Assembly (NCBI GenBank): GCA_964498585.1
Contig: CAZCHH010000023.1
Span: 1-48,935, forward strand
Reading direction: 5' to 3'
DNA length: 48,935 nt
Origin: JAAYJM01 sp964498585
Lineage (GTDB): Bacteria > Bacteroidota > Ignavibacteria > Kapaibacteriales > UBA2268
How positions within the stretch are numbered: the stretch's first letter is position 1; each line of letters starts with the position of its first letter. Below are positions 1 through 7,683 of this stretch, one piece after another. The notes beneath the pieces are model-generated. The model saw only the letters and a list, made by a program, of their open reading frames with translations, was not told the DNA's origin and made no database searches. The position numbers were made by a program, and so were the translations under genes.

Positions 1-51
1 AAGTTCACTTGCTTTCCTAAGATGGATTCTGGCATACGCCAGAATGACAAG
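1..51. repeat. Truncated copy of the palindromic GTCATTCTG/GATGGATTCTGG repeat
   Basis: The left edge of the window cuts through a dispersed repeat. Positions 1-51 match the right end of the fuller copy at 11568-11717, including the segment ending in the hairpin ATTCTGGC-ATAC-GCCAGAAT (26-45). Because it is cut by the window, its left end cannot be seen. The palindrome lies just downstream of the minus-strand heptosyltransferase gene and could act as a transcript-end hairpin there, but no T-run supports a terminator. Confidence 0.7.
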
Positions 52-83
52 AAAAGATTTCATTAGTAAACCCTCTAAACTAT

Positions 84-1088
84 CTAAACTTTGTTTAAAT
101 TTTTCAGCAATTTAATAGCTGTATTAAAAACAGTTTGAACTGTAATTTGGCTCATATCGTCATTGTATTCAGTTGTGCTGTTTTGGGGTGGAGAAATTAC
201 AGTAGATTTTTCAGTGAGAGGTCCCCAGCGCTTGCTTGAGATATGAGGTGTATTCGGATAAAGCCCAATTACTTGAATGCCGAGAGCAGCGGCAATATGC
301 AAAATCCCAGTTGAGTTTGATATAAATAATTTTGCTTTTGAAATAAGTGCAATAGTTTCAGCCAAGCTCAATTTTCCGCACAGATTTAATGCTTCAGTGC
401 AAACAGAATTTACTTGTTTGCATAGTTCTGTTTCCCGGGCTACTCCGGTAATTACAATTTTTACATTAGATTCTTTAATTATTTCAGAAGCTAAATATCC
501 AAAATTTACCGGCGACCAATCTTTAGCTGATGACTTGCTTCCGGGATGAATTACAATATAATTTTCTTTTTCTATATCAAAATTATTATTATTAATTTTA
601 CGTTGTAATGTTTGAAGTGCTGTTTCAGAAGCATTAAGCTTGGTTGGTTTTAAATCAAGTTTTAGATTAAAGAAATGCTCAATTAAATGCAAATTGTATT
701 CTGCTTCGTTAAATTTTGCATCTTTTCTATGCTCAAAGACTTTTTTATTAAAAAGAAAGGAATACCATCGATAACCGCTTCCAATTCTATATTTAATTAA
801 AGCAACGAATGCAGCAAGCGATTCTTCAAATTTAGGTCTTGGAAAAAACACAATATCAAATTTATTTTTCCTGAAAATATTACAAATACTATTAATTGAT
901 TTATCAACGAAAATAACATTATCAATAAATGGATTATTTTCTAAAATTGGAGCAGTGTATGAAGAAGCAAGCATAGTAATTTGGAAATTACTGTTTATTT
1001 CTTTTAGCGTCTGACACATAGGAAGAGTTAAAATCATATCGCCGAGGCCATCAGTTCTAACAATAGCAATTTTGTAGTTGTTTTCCAT
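84..1088 (-). CDS. Glycosyltransferase family 9 (ADP-heptose:LPS heptosyltransferase-like)
   Basis: This is a GT-B fold sugar transferase of the RfaF/WaaF/WaaC family, which adds heptose (or a related NDP-sugar) to the lipopolysaccharide inner core at the cytoplasmic face of the inner membrane. The N-terminus has the family start IAIVRTDGLGDMILTLP. The C-terminal donor-binding half has HPGSKSSAKDW (about residue 180) followed by the SNSTGILHIAAALG helix and GLYP, the typical GT9 signature. At about 334 residues the length is normal. The frame opens upstream at a GTG (1106) directly after a stop, but the ATG at 1088 places the first strand at the usual distance from the N-terminus and is preferred; neither has a clear Shine-Dalgarno sequence. 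The gene is transcribed away from the RlpA gene. Which sugar it transfers cannot be told from sequence. Confidence 0.88.
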   Translation of the reverse strand: MENNYKIAIVRTDGLGDMILTLPMCQTLKEINSNFQITMLASSYTAPILENNPFIDNVIFVDKSINSICNIFRKNKFDIVFFPRPKFEESLAAFVALIKYRIGSGYRWYSFLFNKKVFEHRKDAKFNEAEYNLHLIEHFFNLKLDLKPTKLNASETALQTLQRKINNNNFDIEKENYIVIHPGSKSSAKDWSPVNFGYLASEIIKESNVKIVITGVARETELCKQVNSVCTEALNLCGKLSLAETIALISKAKLFISNSTGILHIAAALGIQVIGLYPNTPHISSKRWGPLTEKSTVISPPQNSTTEYNDDMSQITVQTVFNTAIKLLKNLNKV

Positions 1089-1241
1089 ATTTAATTTATT
1101 TTTCACTTAATTATTAAAAAATAATTAAAAAAATTTAATTTCTCATTAATTGTAATATAAAGAAAAAAACTTTAAGTTTAAAATGTTTGTAAGTGCATAA
1201 TTTACAAATTATAATATTTTGTTTAACTTATAAAGGTAAAT

Positions 1242-2072
1242 ATGTTAAAGGATTTAATAAAAGAGCGTCTGCAAAAGTATAATAGCAAGGCAATCAGCAT
1301 AAAGAGGATTGGCTCAACTATTTTATTGTTCTCTTTTATCACTCTTATAACAATTTTCTTAAAAGCTGGAAGTAGCAACGAATATATTTTAATAGCAGGG
1401 GAAAATAACGGTAGAATTGACGGTTTCGAGATAAAAGACCTACTATCTATTGATACATCAATAAACGAAATCTATTATCCTTCTATAGAGCTACAAATAA
1501 ACGAAGGAAAAGCTTCCTGGTATGGGAAAAGATTTCATGGACGTAAAACTGCAAGCGGTGAAAAATTTAATATGCACGCATACACGGCAGCTCACCGTAA
1601 GCTTCCCTTTGGAACTATAGTGAAAGTAACTAATACTTCTAATAATAAATCTACTCTCGTAAGAATTAACGACAGAGGACCTTTTGTTAAAAAAAGGATT
1701 ATCGACTTATCACACAAAGCAGCAAAAGAAATTGATGGTTTAGGTGTTCCTACGCTAAAAATCGAATCCCTTGTTGCTGAAAAAACCAATAATACTACCT
1801 CTGAAATTCTTATGCTTTGCTACTCCCCATTTAACGAGCTTGTTTCTTTGCCTATTTCTCAGTTGTCTTTCTTACATACTACTGATGATTTCGACAAAGC
1901 AAATGAAATGTTTAATCTTATTCAAGCTGAATTTCCAAGCGAAAGAATATATATAACTGTTCCTTCCAATTATCTTTCTAAAGATAAAAATTCAGTTTCA
2001 TACTATATTGCCACTCTTTCTGTTAATGAAAATGTCTATATGAAATTCAAAGAATTAACAGAGGCAAGATAA
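1242..2072 (+). CDS. RlpA-like double-psi beta-barrel protein (septal ring lytic transglycosylase family)
   Basis: The protein has an N-terminal membrane segment (about residues 24-42) and an RlpA-type double-psi beta-barrel at about residues 88-180. Family marks are ASWYGKRFHGRKTASGE, LPFGTIVKVTN and VRINDRGPF, the last holding the conserved catalytic-type Asp. RlpA proteins cleave or bind peptidoglycan denuded of stem peptides during cell separation. Here the barrel would sit in the periplasm, anchored by an uncleaved signal sequence rather than as a lipoprotein, because no lipobox Cys is visible. The last 95 residues resemble no domain I recognise; a divergent SPOR-like module is possible but not shown. 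An AAAGG Shine-Dalgarno sequence precedes the ATG. The next gene begins 3 bases after the stop, so the two are probably one transcript. Confidence 0.85.
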   Translation: MLKDLIKERLQKYNSKAISIKRIGSTILLFSFITLITIFLKAGSSNEYILIAGENNGRIDGFEIKDLLSIDTSINEIYYPSIELQINEGKASWYGKRFHGRKTASGEKFNMHAYTAAHRKLPFGTIVKVTNTSNNKSTLVRINDRGPFVKKRIIDLSHKAAKEIDGLGVPTLKIESLVAEKTNNTTSEILMLCYSPFNELVSLPISQLSFLHTTDDFDKANEMFNLIQAEFPSERIYITVPSNYLSKDKNSVSYYIATLSVNENVYMKFKELTEAR

Positions 2073-2075
2073 ATA

Positions 2076-2984
2076 ATGATTAGTATGGATAAATGTAATA
2101 TTTGTCCAAGATTATGTAATGCAAACCGAAATTCAGTTAAAACCGGCTATTGCAATACTAATCTAAATTTCTCAATATCAACAATTTGCAGACACTTAGG
2201 AGAAGAGCCGTTTATAAGCGGCTCTTCTGGTATATGTAATATCTTTTTTACCGGCTGCAATCTTCGATGTATTTACTGCCAAAACCACCAAATCAGCCGC
2301 GCTAAATCTACTCCAAACTTTGAAATGAGTTTTCATCAGGTCATAGCTCAAATTCTTGAACTTTTAGAAAGTGGCTGCCATTCTGTTGGTTTCGTTTCAC
2401 CAAGCCACGTTATTCCTCAGGTTAAAGCAATTATTTGTCATCTAAAAAAAATTGGTGCAAAAACTACTTTTGTCTATAATACAAATTCTTACGATAAGCT
2501 CTCTACAATTAAAGAATTAGATGGCTTGATTGACGTTTATCTTCCGGATTTCAAATATATGGATTCAAAGATTGCAAAAGATTTTTCTGATGCTGCAAAT
2601 TATCCGGAAATTGCCTCAGCTGCAATTAAAGAAATGTATCGACAAGTTGGAAGCGGAATTGAAATTGATAACGATGACTATGCTAAACGTGGTTTAATCA
2701 TCAGGCATCTTGTTTTACCGGGCAATGTAGAAAACAGCTTAAGCGTTTTAAGATATATTGCAAAGGACATTTCAAACGAAATTCATATCTCGCTGATGTC
2801 CCAATACCACCCAATACCTGAAGTAATGAACCACCCTTTACTTTCAAGAGAACTAAGGTTTGAAGAATATAAAATTGTTACTCAAGAACTTGAAGAACTT
2901 GGCTTTGAAAACGGCTGGGTGCAGGAACTCGAAAGCAGCAAACATTTTTTACCCGATTTTGAAAACGAAAATCCCTTTGGGTGA
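2076..2984 (+). CDS. Radical SAM protein of the PflX / pyruvate-formate-lyase-activase-like family
   Basis: A radical SAM enzyme with the iron-sulfur motif CNLRCIYC (Cys61, Cys65, Cys68), preceded by a Cys-rich N-terminus (Cys7, 10, 14, 26, 38) and the EEPFISGSSG stretch typical of the PflX group (COG1313). Members resemble PflA activases but most have no proven substrate; some sit beside AMMECR1/Memo genes, which are not seen here. The 302-residue length is normal. The ATG at 2076 follows a purine-rich AGAGGCAAG; a second in-frame ATG at 2085 is possible. It is 3 bases downstream of the RlpA-like gene, so co-transcription is likely although no functional link is known. A strong palindrome follows at 2993-3023. 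Confidence 0.85.
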   Translation: MISMDKCNICPRLCNANRNSVKTGYCNTNLNFSISTICRHLGEEPFISGSSGICNIFFTGCNLRCIYCQNHQISRAKSTPNFEMSFHQVIAQILELLESGCHSVGFVSPSHVIPQVKAIICHLKKIGAKTTFVYNTNSYDKLSTIKELDGLIDVYLPDFKYMDSKIAKDFSDAANYPEIASAAIKEMYRQVGSGIEIDNDDYAKRGLIIRHLVLPGNVENSLSVLRYIAKDISNEIHISLMSQYHPIPEVMNHPLLSRELRFEEYKIVTQELEELGFENGWVQELESSKHFLPDFENENPFG

Positions 2985-2992
2985 TAAAAATA

Positions 2993-3023
2993 GATGAACT
3001 CCACTTTTAAAGTGGAGTTCATC
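2993..3023 (-). terminator. Perfect 15-bp palindromic hairpin, probable terminator of the minus-strand YCF48 gene
   Basis: The 31 bases form a perfect inverted repeat (arms of 15 around one base; arm GATGAACTCCACTTT). Read on the minus strand it is followed by TATTTTTATC, a U-rich tail, so it fits a rho-independent terminator for the gene ending at 3109. On the plus strand it also lies 9 bases after the radical SAM stop codon but lacks a T-run there. It may serve both converging genes. Confidence 0.65.
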
Positions 3024-3108
3024 GGATTATGTACTCCTTACCAAGTGCAACTTGAGAAGAAGTAAATGAAGTAGTTAAGGCAAAGATACCTGAACTACAA
3101 CTGAAAAA

Positions 3109-5235
3109 TTATAATTTTATAAATGATTTTGTTATTATTCCGTAATTTGTTTTTATCAAAAGATTATAGCAACCAACCGGTAAACTATTTAAGGTAATTT
3201 GAGTTTTATATTCCACTGCTTCATAAACCTGTTCATTCATTTTTATTAGCTTATTTCCAAGTAAATCGCAAATGCTGATTTCAATTTGAGTTGGATTTGA
3301 TATATTGCAAGATATACTTAGCTCTTCAGTTGCCGGATTGGGAAAAAGATTTATTTTTGAGTTATTTTCAATTAACAAACTTTTTTTATCTTCTACGAAG
3401 GTATCATCGCAAGAATATTTTAAAATTACTCCATTTTGTCCAACAACCCAGCCATTTTTTTCGTCAACAAAACATAAATCACATATATAATTATTTGTTG
3501 GAATAATTTCCTTAATCCAAGTATTTCCTCCATTTGTAGTTTTTAGAATGAATTTAAGATAATATGGATTGTATGAATAACAAATAGCCCAACCAGTATT
3601 TTCATCAATAAATTGAATCTTTGATATACTATAATTAATTGTATCGAATTGCTGTATCCAAGAATTTCCAGCATCGGTTGTTTTTAATATTTTTCCATTA
3701 TAACCACCAATCCAGCCAGTATTTTTATTGATAAAGTAAAGAGAATTGTAGTTATCATCTTTATTAATCTGAGCTACAGACCAAGTTTCACCCACATCTG
3801 TTGTTTTTAAAAAAACTCCTGTTCCCCCAACAATATATGCAATGCTATCATTAATAAATTTAATTTCATTAATAACTGTGTCTTTAAAACTTTTTTTAAA
3901 TTTCCAGTATGAGCAAGAATTAGTAGTTTGTATGATGTAATATTCATTCGAAGAATATATAGTAGCCCAAGCAACTTGTTCGTTTATAAAGTAAATACTT
4001 CTAAAGGAAGCATTTTGTAATTCTCCGGAATTGAACCAACTTAAACCACCATCAGTAGTTTTTGAAAAATAGACTTTATGTGCATCTTTTGAAACAACAA
4101 ACCCAGTATCTAAATTAAAGAATTGTAAATAAAAATTATTGGTTTCACTATTAATAAATTTTTCTTCCCAAGAATTTCCACCATCAGTTGTTTTTAAAAG
4201 AATTCCATCGTTGCCACAAATATAGCCGGTATTTTTATCAACAAATTGAATATAATTAAATTTATTATTTTGTCCATTCCTTAATTTTAACCAATTCACA
4301 CCAAAATCAGAAGTTCGGTCAATAGTTCCATAATAACCAACTCCAACAAGAACCCCTTCTTGAGAAATATCAAAAGAATTTATACTACTGTCAAAAGCTC
4401 CAATATTACCTTTCTCTAACCAATTTAAACCACCATTTGTTGTTTCGTAAAGTATTCCTTTTGATAATATATAGCCAGTATTTTCATCAAAAAACTTTAA
4501 ATATGTTATAACGTCATTGTAATTAATTGTTTGATTCGTCCAAGTATTACCACCATCAGTCGTTTTTTTAAGATTATGATTTTCATAGCTAATCCAACCG
4601 ATATTTTCATTAACAAAAAATGCATTTGTATTATAAAAAGTTGAATCTGGAAAAATATTGATTTCAAACCAAGAATAGCCACCATCAGTTGTTTTTTGAA
4701 TATTTTGTTGCATAAAAATAAATCCAATATTTTCATTAAAAAAGTAACTATTAAAATAAGATGCTTCAATACTAAGTGAATCCCAAGTATTTCCGCCGTC
4801 AGTTGTTTTAAAAATATTATAGTTGTATGGTAATGTAACGAAACCAACATTATTATTTACAAAATTCACTAAAAAATAATCATCAATTGGGACTTTTTTC
4901 TTTTCCCAACTAACACCTCCATCGCTAGATTTTAATAAAGCACCAAGTTCACCAGATAAAGCAATATTGTTTTCATCAATAATTGAAATATTATAAATAT
5001 CGATGAGATATCCAGTATATTCTAAATCAATTATTTCCCAAGAAAGACCGCTATCAGTAGATTTTAAAAGTGTTTCAGCTGCTCCAATAGCATAAACTAC
5101 ATCTTTACTCGCAAATTTTACTTCAAAAAGGTCGTTTCCTTGTGGTAAAGGATTATTCCATTTCCAATTACATTCTTGTGAAAAACTAATATTTGAAATA
5201 AGAATAAAAAACAAAAAGAAATATAATTTTTTCAT
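3109..5235 (-). CDS. Secreted YCF48/BNR-repeat protein with T9SS type A sorting domain
   Basis: A 708-residue exported protein. Residues 1-19 form a signal peptide ending in SFSQ. Residues 20 to about 615 hold roughly a dozen repeats of the form LKTTDGGNSW plus an FVDENTGY-type strand, the pattern of YCF48 / photosystem II stability factor-like beta-propellers (sialidase-type Asp-box folds). The last 80 residues are a T9SS type A sorting domain (LFPNPATEELSISC ... LPVGCYNLLI ... KSFIKL), which directs the protein through the type IX system to the cell surface or medium. The function is probably structural or adhesive; no catalytic residues are evident. The start ATG follows an AGG-containing leader. 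The 3' 234 bp of the gene recurs almost identically at 6494-6727. Confidence 0.88.
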   Translation of the reverse strand: MKKLYFFLFFILISNISFSQECNWKWNNPLPQGNDLFEVKFASKDVVYAIGAAETLLKSTDSGLSWEIIDLEYTGYLIDIYNISIIDENNIALSGELGALLKSSDGGVSWEKKKVPIDDYFLVNFVNNNVGFVTLPYNYNIFKTTDGGNTWDSLSIEASYFNSYFFNENIGFIFMQQNIQKTTDGGYSWFEINIFPDSTFYNTNAFFVNENIGWISYENHNLKKTTDGGNTWTNQTINYNDVITYLKFFDENTGYILSKGILYETTNGGLNWLEKGNIGAFDSSINSFDISQEGVLVGVGYYGTIDRTSDFGVNWLKLRNGQNNKFNYIQFVDKNTGYICGNDGILLKTTDGGNSWEEKFINSETNNFYLQFFNLDTGFVVSKDAHKVYFSKTTDGGLSWFNSGELQNASFRSIYFINEQVAWATIYSSNEYYIIQTTNSCSYWKFKKSFKDTVINEIKFINDSIAYIVGGTGVFLKTTDVGETWSVAQINKDDNYNSLYFINKNTGWIGGYNGKILKTTDAGNSWIQQFDTINYSISKIQFIDENTGWAICYSYNPYYLKFILKTTNGGNTWIKEIIPTNNYICDLCFVDEKNGWVVGQNGVILKYSCDDTFVEDKKSLLIENNSKINLFPNPATEELSISCNISNPTQIEISICDLLGNKLIKMNEQVYEAVEYKTQITLNSLPVGCYNLLIKTNYGIITKSFIKL
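3115..3348 (-). repeat. Copy A of a 234-bp duplicated T9SS sorting-domain segment
   Basis: This is the 3' end of the YCF48-repeat gene and encodes most of its sorting domain. It matches 6494-6727 over 234 bases with four mismatches that I could count by eye and no gaps. Two of the mismatches are silent and two change residues (Val/Gly and Asn/Ile). The match breaks just upstream of the codons for the PNPAT motif and a few bases before the stop codon. Confidence 0.93.
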
Positions 5236-5489
5236 AGTTTTCCTTGTTTATCAATATATAAAAAGAATTAAATATTTATTAAGAGAAAATAATAATTTAA
5301 TAATCAATTAAAATTAATGTTATCAGCCATTTGTATCTGCTGGTTGATAACTTTTATATAAGTGAATTCTAAATATTTTAATTCTGTTAGTAGCAAGGAA
5401 TCCAGTTCCCTTTATTATTAACAATCTAGATTATTTACAGAGTTTCAGAGTGACAGACAAGGTTGAATTATTAGAACTCACCATAATTA
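5236..5489. other. Intergenic stretch with a hairpin and no gene
   Basis: No coding frame is convincing. The segment 5319-5351 can pair GTTATCAGCC with GGTTGATAAC (10 bp, one G-U, 13-base loop) and may end the transcript of the Cys-rich gene to its right, though the following tract is only moderately T-rich. The remainder should hold the promoter of the YCF48 gene, but no clear motif stands out. Confidence 0.4.
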
Positions 5490-6164
5490 TTACCAACAAT
5501 TAGTGTGGCAACCAGCTGGGCATGCAGGTCCAGTCGATCCACCACTTCTTTCCATACTATATACTTTAACTCCATTTACCCAAGTATAGCATATATAAAT
5601 TACATCGTCGCAATATCTAAGTTGCACTGGATTTTCAATACAAATATTCATAGCCCAAGCATTAATATGTTTGTTGAAATACCAAACACTATAGCAGATT
5701 GCATCCTTTATACTAATACCGCATGCTTGAATCGGGCACTCAGGTATGGGGACTCCGAATATTGTTTCTGCAAGTGGACTCTGCGCTATTTGTATTAATA
5801 TAGCATCTGTAATTTCACCTCTATTCATTTCAAACCAAATTGCGCAACTAGGGTCATTTCTGGGTGCCAATATCTTAATTGAATCAATGATTAATTCGTG
5901 ATAACCTAAGCCATCAATGCCATAGCAAAATATGCCTTTATATACACATCCATCAAAGTTTATTTCCACAGAATCCTTAGAATAACCATCTGGACAATCT
6001 GCTTTAGAATACTGAAATGAAGCAAATAATACAATAATAAATAAAATAAATGGTATTACTTTAAAATGAGTTAATGAAACTCGGGGGGCGCTTCTTGGCT
6101 CGTTATTTGCTTGCTGCAAATTCACTTTTTCTTCTATGAAGAAATCCACTTTTAAAGAGTTCAT
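5490..6164 (-). CDS. Unrecognised Cys-rich exported protein
   Basis: I do not recognise this family. The protein (224 residues) has an unusual 35-residue hydrophilic leader, then one hydrophobic segment (about residues 36-54, FKVIPFILFIIVLFASF) that could be a signal peptide or anchor, then a mature region starting DCPDGYSKDSVEINFDGC. The mature part holds 13 Cys, several in short clusters (ECPIQAC, YCDDVIYICY, ACPAGCHTNCW), suggesting disulfides in the periplasm or outside the cell. There is no T9SS sorting domain. The frame continues 4 codons upstream to a TTG, but GAGG at 6171-6174 sits 6 bases before the ATG at 6164 and fixes that start. A GC-rich patch around 6082-6105 inside the leader differs in composition from the rest of the gene and may be an inserted segment. 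Confidence 0.7.
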   Translation of the reverse strand: MNSLKVDFFIEEKVNLQQANNEPRSAPRVSLTHFKVIPFILFIIVLFASFQYSKADCPDGYSKDSVEINFDGCVYKGIFCYGIDGLGYHELIIDSIKILAPRNDPSCAIWFEMNRGEITDAILIQIAQSPLAETIFGVPIPECPIQACGISIKDAICYSVWYFNKHINAWAMNICIENPVQLRYCDDVIYICYTWVNGVKVYSMERSGGSTGPACPAGCHTNCW

Positions 6165-6487
6165 ATTAAACCTCAAAAATTAGTGAAAATAATAATAACT
6201 ACATCATTTTCCCTGTGCGGAGGTCTTTTAAAATTATTTTTATGTATTTTTTTTCTATAATTCTAATTTACAAAATAAAAAAGTAAATGTCAAGCATTTT
6301 TTTAAAATAATAAAATATTTTTATATATTACTGAAAAGGAATATTTTATATAGCATATTGTATTGTAATATAACTATTTACAACAGTGTGGAAATATATA
6401 AATGACAATAAATACCCTCCTAATTGAACTTAGGAAGGAGAAAAAATAAGCAACACAGGCAAGGGTGCATGTGCTTTATCTGGGAAA
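6165..6487. other. AT-rich intergenic region upstream of the Cys-rich gene
   Basis: No gene is visible. The region is strongly A/T-rich and presumably contains the promoter of the minus-strand Cys-rich gene. An imperfect hairpin at 6415-6440 (CCCTCC...GGAAGGAG) belongs to a loose family of CTCCTT/AAGGAG hairpins also seen at 29903-29922 and 32372-32400. A segment at 6448-6471 has imperfect dyad symmetry (AGCA...TGCT). Confidence 0.4.
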
Positions 6488-6781
6488 TTAAATTTTTATA
6501 AATGATTTTGTTATTATTCCGTAATTTGTTTTTATCAAAAGATTATAGCAACCAACCGGTAAACTATTTAAAGTAATTTGAGTTTTATATTCCCCTGCTT
6601 CATAAACCTGTTCATTCATTTTTATTAGCTTATTTCCGAGTAAATCGCAAATGCTGATTTCAATTTGAGTTGGATTTGATATAATGCAAGATATACTTAG
6701 CTCTTCAGTTGCCGGATTGGGAAAAAGTTCAATATTTTGTGTTAAAGTTAAAAAATCCTGAACAGCAATATAATTATTCTT
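6488..6781 (-). pseudogene. Orphan T9SS type A sorting-domain fragment with no start codon
   Basis: On the minus strand a frame open from the TAG at 6782-6784 to the TAA at 6488-6490 encodes KNNYIAVQDFLTLTQNIEL followed by a complete sorting domain (FPNPATEELSIS ... LPVGCYNLLI ... KSFIKI). No ATG, GTG or TTG start precedes the domain, and no cargo region is attached. The core 6494-6727 is about 98% identical to the 3' end of the YCF48-repeat gene. The sequence just outside the match differs, and the residues before FPNPAT read like a normal linker of another cargo protein. It looks like the surviving 3' end of a deleted T9SS gene whose CTD has been kept alike by gene conversion or recent duplication. 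Expression as a protein is unlikely. Confidence 0.85.
6494..6727 (-). repeat. Copy B of the 234-bp duplicated T9SS sorting-domain segment
   Basis: Same orientation as copy A at 3115-3348, with four mismatches by eye. The two copies are direct repeats about 3.1 kb apart, so recombination between them would delete the Cys-rich gene and the body of the YCF48 gene. Confidence 0.93.
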
Positions 6782-6840
6782 CTAACGTTTTATACTCTAA
6801 TTGTTTAAATAAATCATAAAATATAATAAATGGAGGTATT

Positions 6841-7437
6841 ATGAAATTATTAATCATAATTGCAATATTTGCAATATTTACAGGCAATCTATTTTCTCAG
6901 GAAAAATATAATATAGATGTAAAAACGAGTGAACTTCGTTGGGAAGGCAAAAAAATAATTGGCGGGCATTGGGGGACAGTTAATTTTCAAGGTGGATTCC
7001 TTACTGTCAAAGCAAATAAAATTACTGGCGGCGAATTTACTATAGATATGAAATCTATTAAAGTACTTGATTTGAAAGAAAATGAAGGAAAATCCAAGCT
7101 TGAAGGTCATTTAAAATCTGATGATTTCTTCTCAACTGATAAATTTAAAACGTCAACTTTCAAACTTACAAAAGTAACAGAATTAGTTGCCGTAAGGAAG
7201 GGGCAGCCGAATTATAAATTAACCGGAAATATGACTATTCGTGGCATTACTCATCAAATTACTTTTTCTGCCCTTATCGAAATTAAAGATAATATTATCA
7301 CTTCTAATGCTGATTTTTCTATTGACAGAACGAAATGGAATATAAAATATAATTCTGGCAATTTCTTCAAAGATTTAGGTGATAAAATAATCAAAGACGA
7401 AATACCTTTCAAAATTAAAATTACTGCAAAAAAGTAA
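6841..7437 (+). CDS. YceI family lipid-binding protein
   Basis: A 198-residue periplasmic or secreted protein. A signal peptide (MKLLIIIAIFAIFTGNLFSQ) precedes a YceI-like lipocalin barrel. Family marks are YNIDVKTSELRWEGKKI at the start, GGEFTIDMKSI, LKSDDFFSTDKF, LTGNMTIRGITHQI and the C-terminal strand IPFKIKITAK. YceI proteins bind long isoprenoid chains; in E. coli the protein is periplasmic and base-induced, but a specific role here is unknown. A strong ribosome site (TGGAGGT) lies 7 bases before the ATG. The gene stands alone, transcribed toward queA, with a repeat-rich gap between. Confidence 0.93.
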   Translation: MKLLIIIAIFAIFTGNLFSQEKYNIDVKTSELRWEGKKIIGGHWGTVNFQGGFLTVKANKITGGEFTIDMKSIKVLDLKENEGKSKLEGHLKSDDFFSTDKFKTSTFKLTKVTELVAVRKGQPNYKLTGNMTIRGITHQITFSALIEIKDNIITSNADFSIDRTKWNIKYNSGNFFKDLGDKIIKDEIPFKIKITAKK

Positions 7438-7683
7438 TTTTATTCAGGAATGCTAGTGTTTGGCAACATTAATTTTTATATAATTTTGAATGTCATTCCG
7501 AACCACCTTATAAATCAAATGCTTCATTTAAATGGAGATGACATCACTAAATGTGTCATTCTGACTACGCCAGAATGACAAACAAAGATGTCATTCGCAA
7601 CAGAAGCTCAGAATGACAAGATTCTTATTTTATATTTTTAGGTCAAGCACAAGCAGCAAGTTGTTCTTATGTCCTGTTTCTTA
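7438..7683. repeat. Intergenic palindromic repeats of the GTCATTCTGA family
   Basis: Between the converging yceI-like and queA genes lies a short-form copy of the dispersed repeat. It contains an outer arm (AAATGGAGATGACATCAC at 7530-7547), the hairpin GTCATTCTG-ACTACGC-CAGAATGAC at 7555-7579, and partial arms GATGTCATTC and CAGAATGACAAG further on. No coding frame is credible here. Confidence 0.7.

Noticed and set aside
277..549. Plus-strand frame opposite the heptosyltransferase gene
   Set aside because: It lies wholly within a well-supported gene on the other strand and has no recognisable product; a shadow frame.
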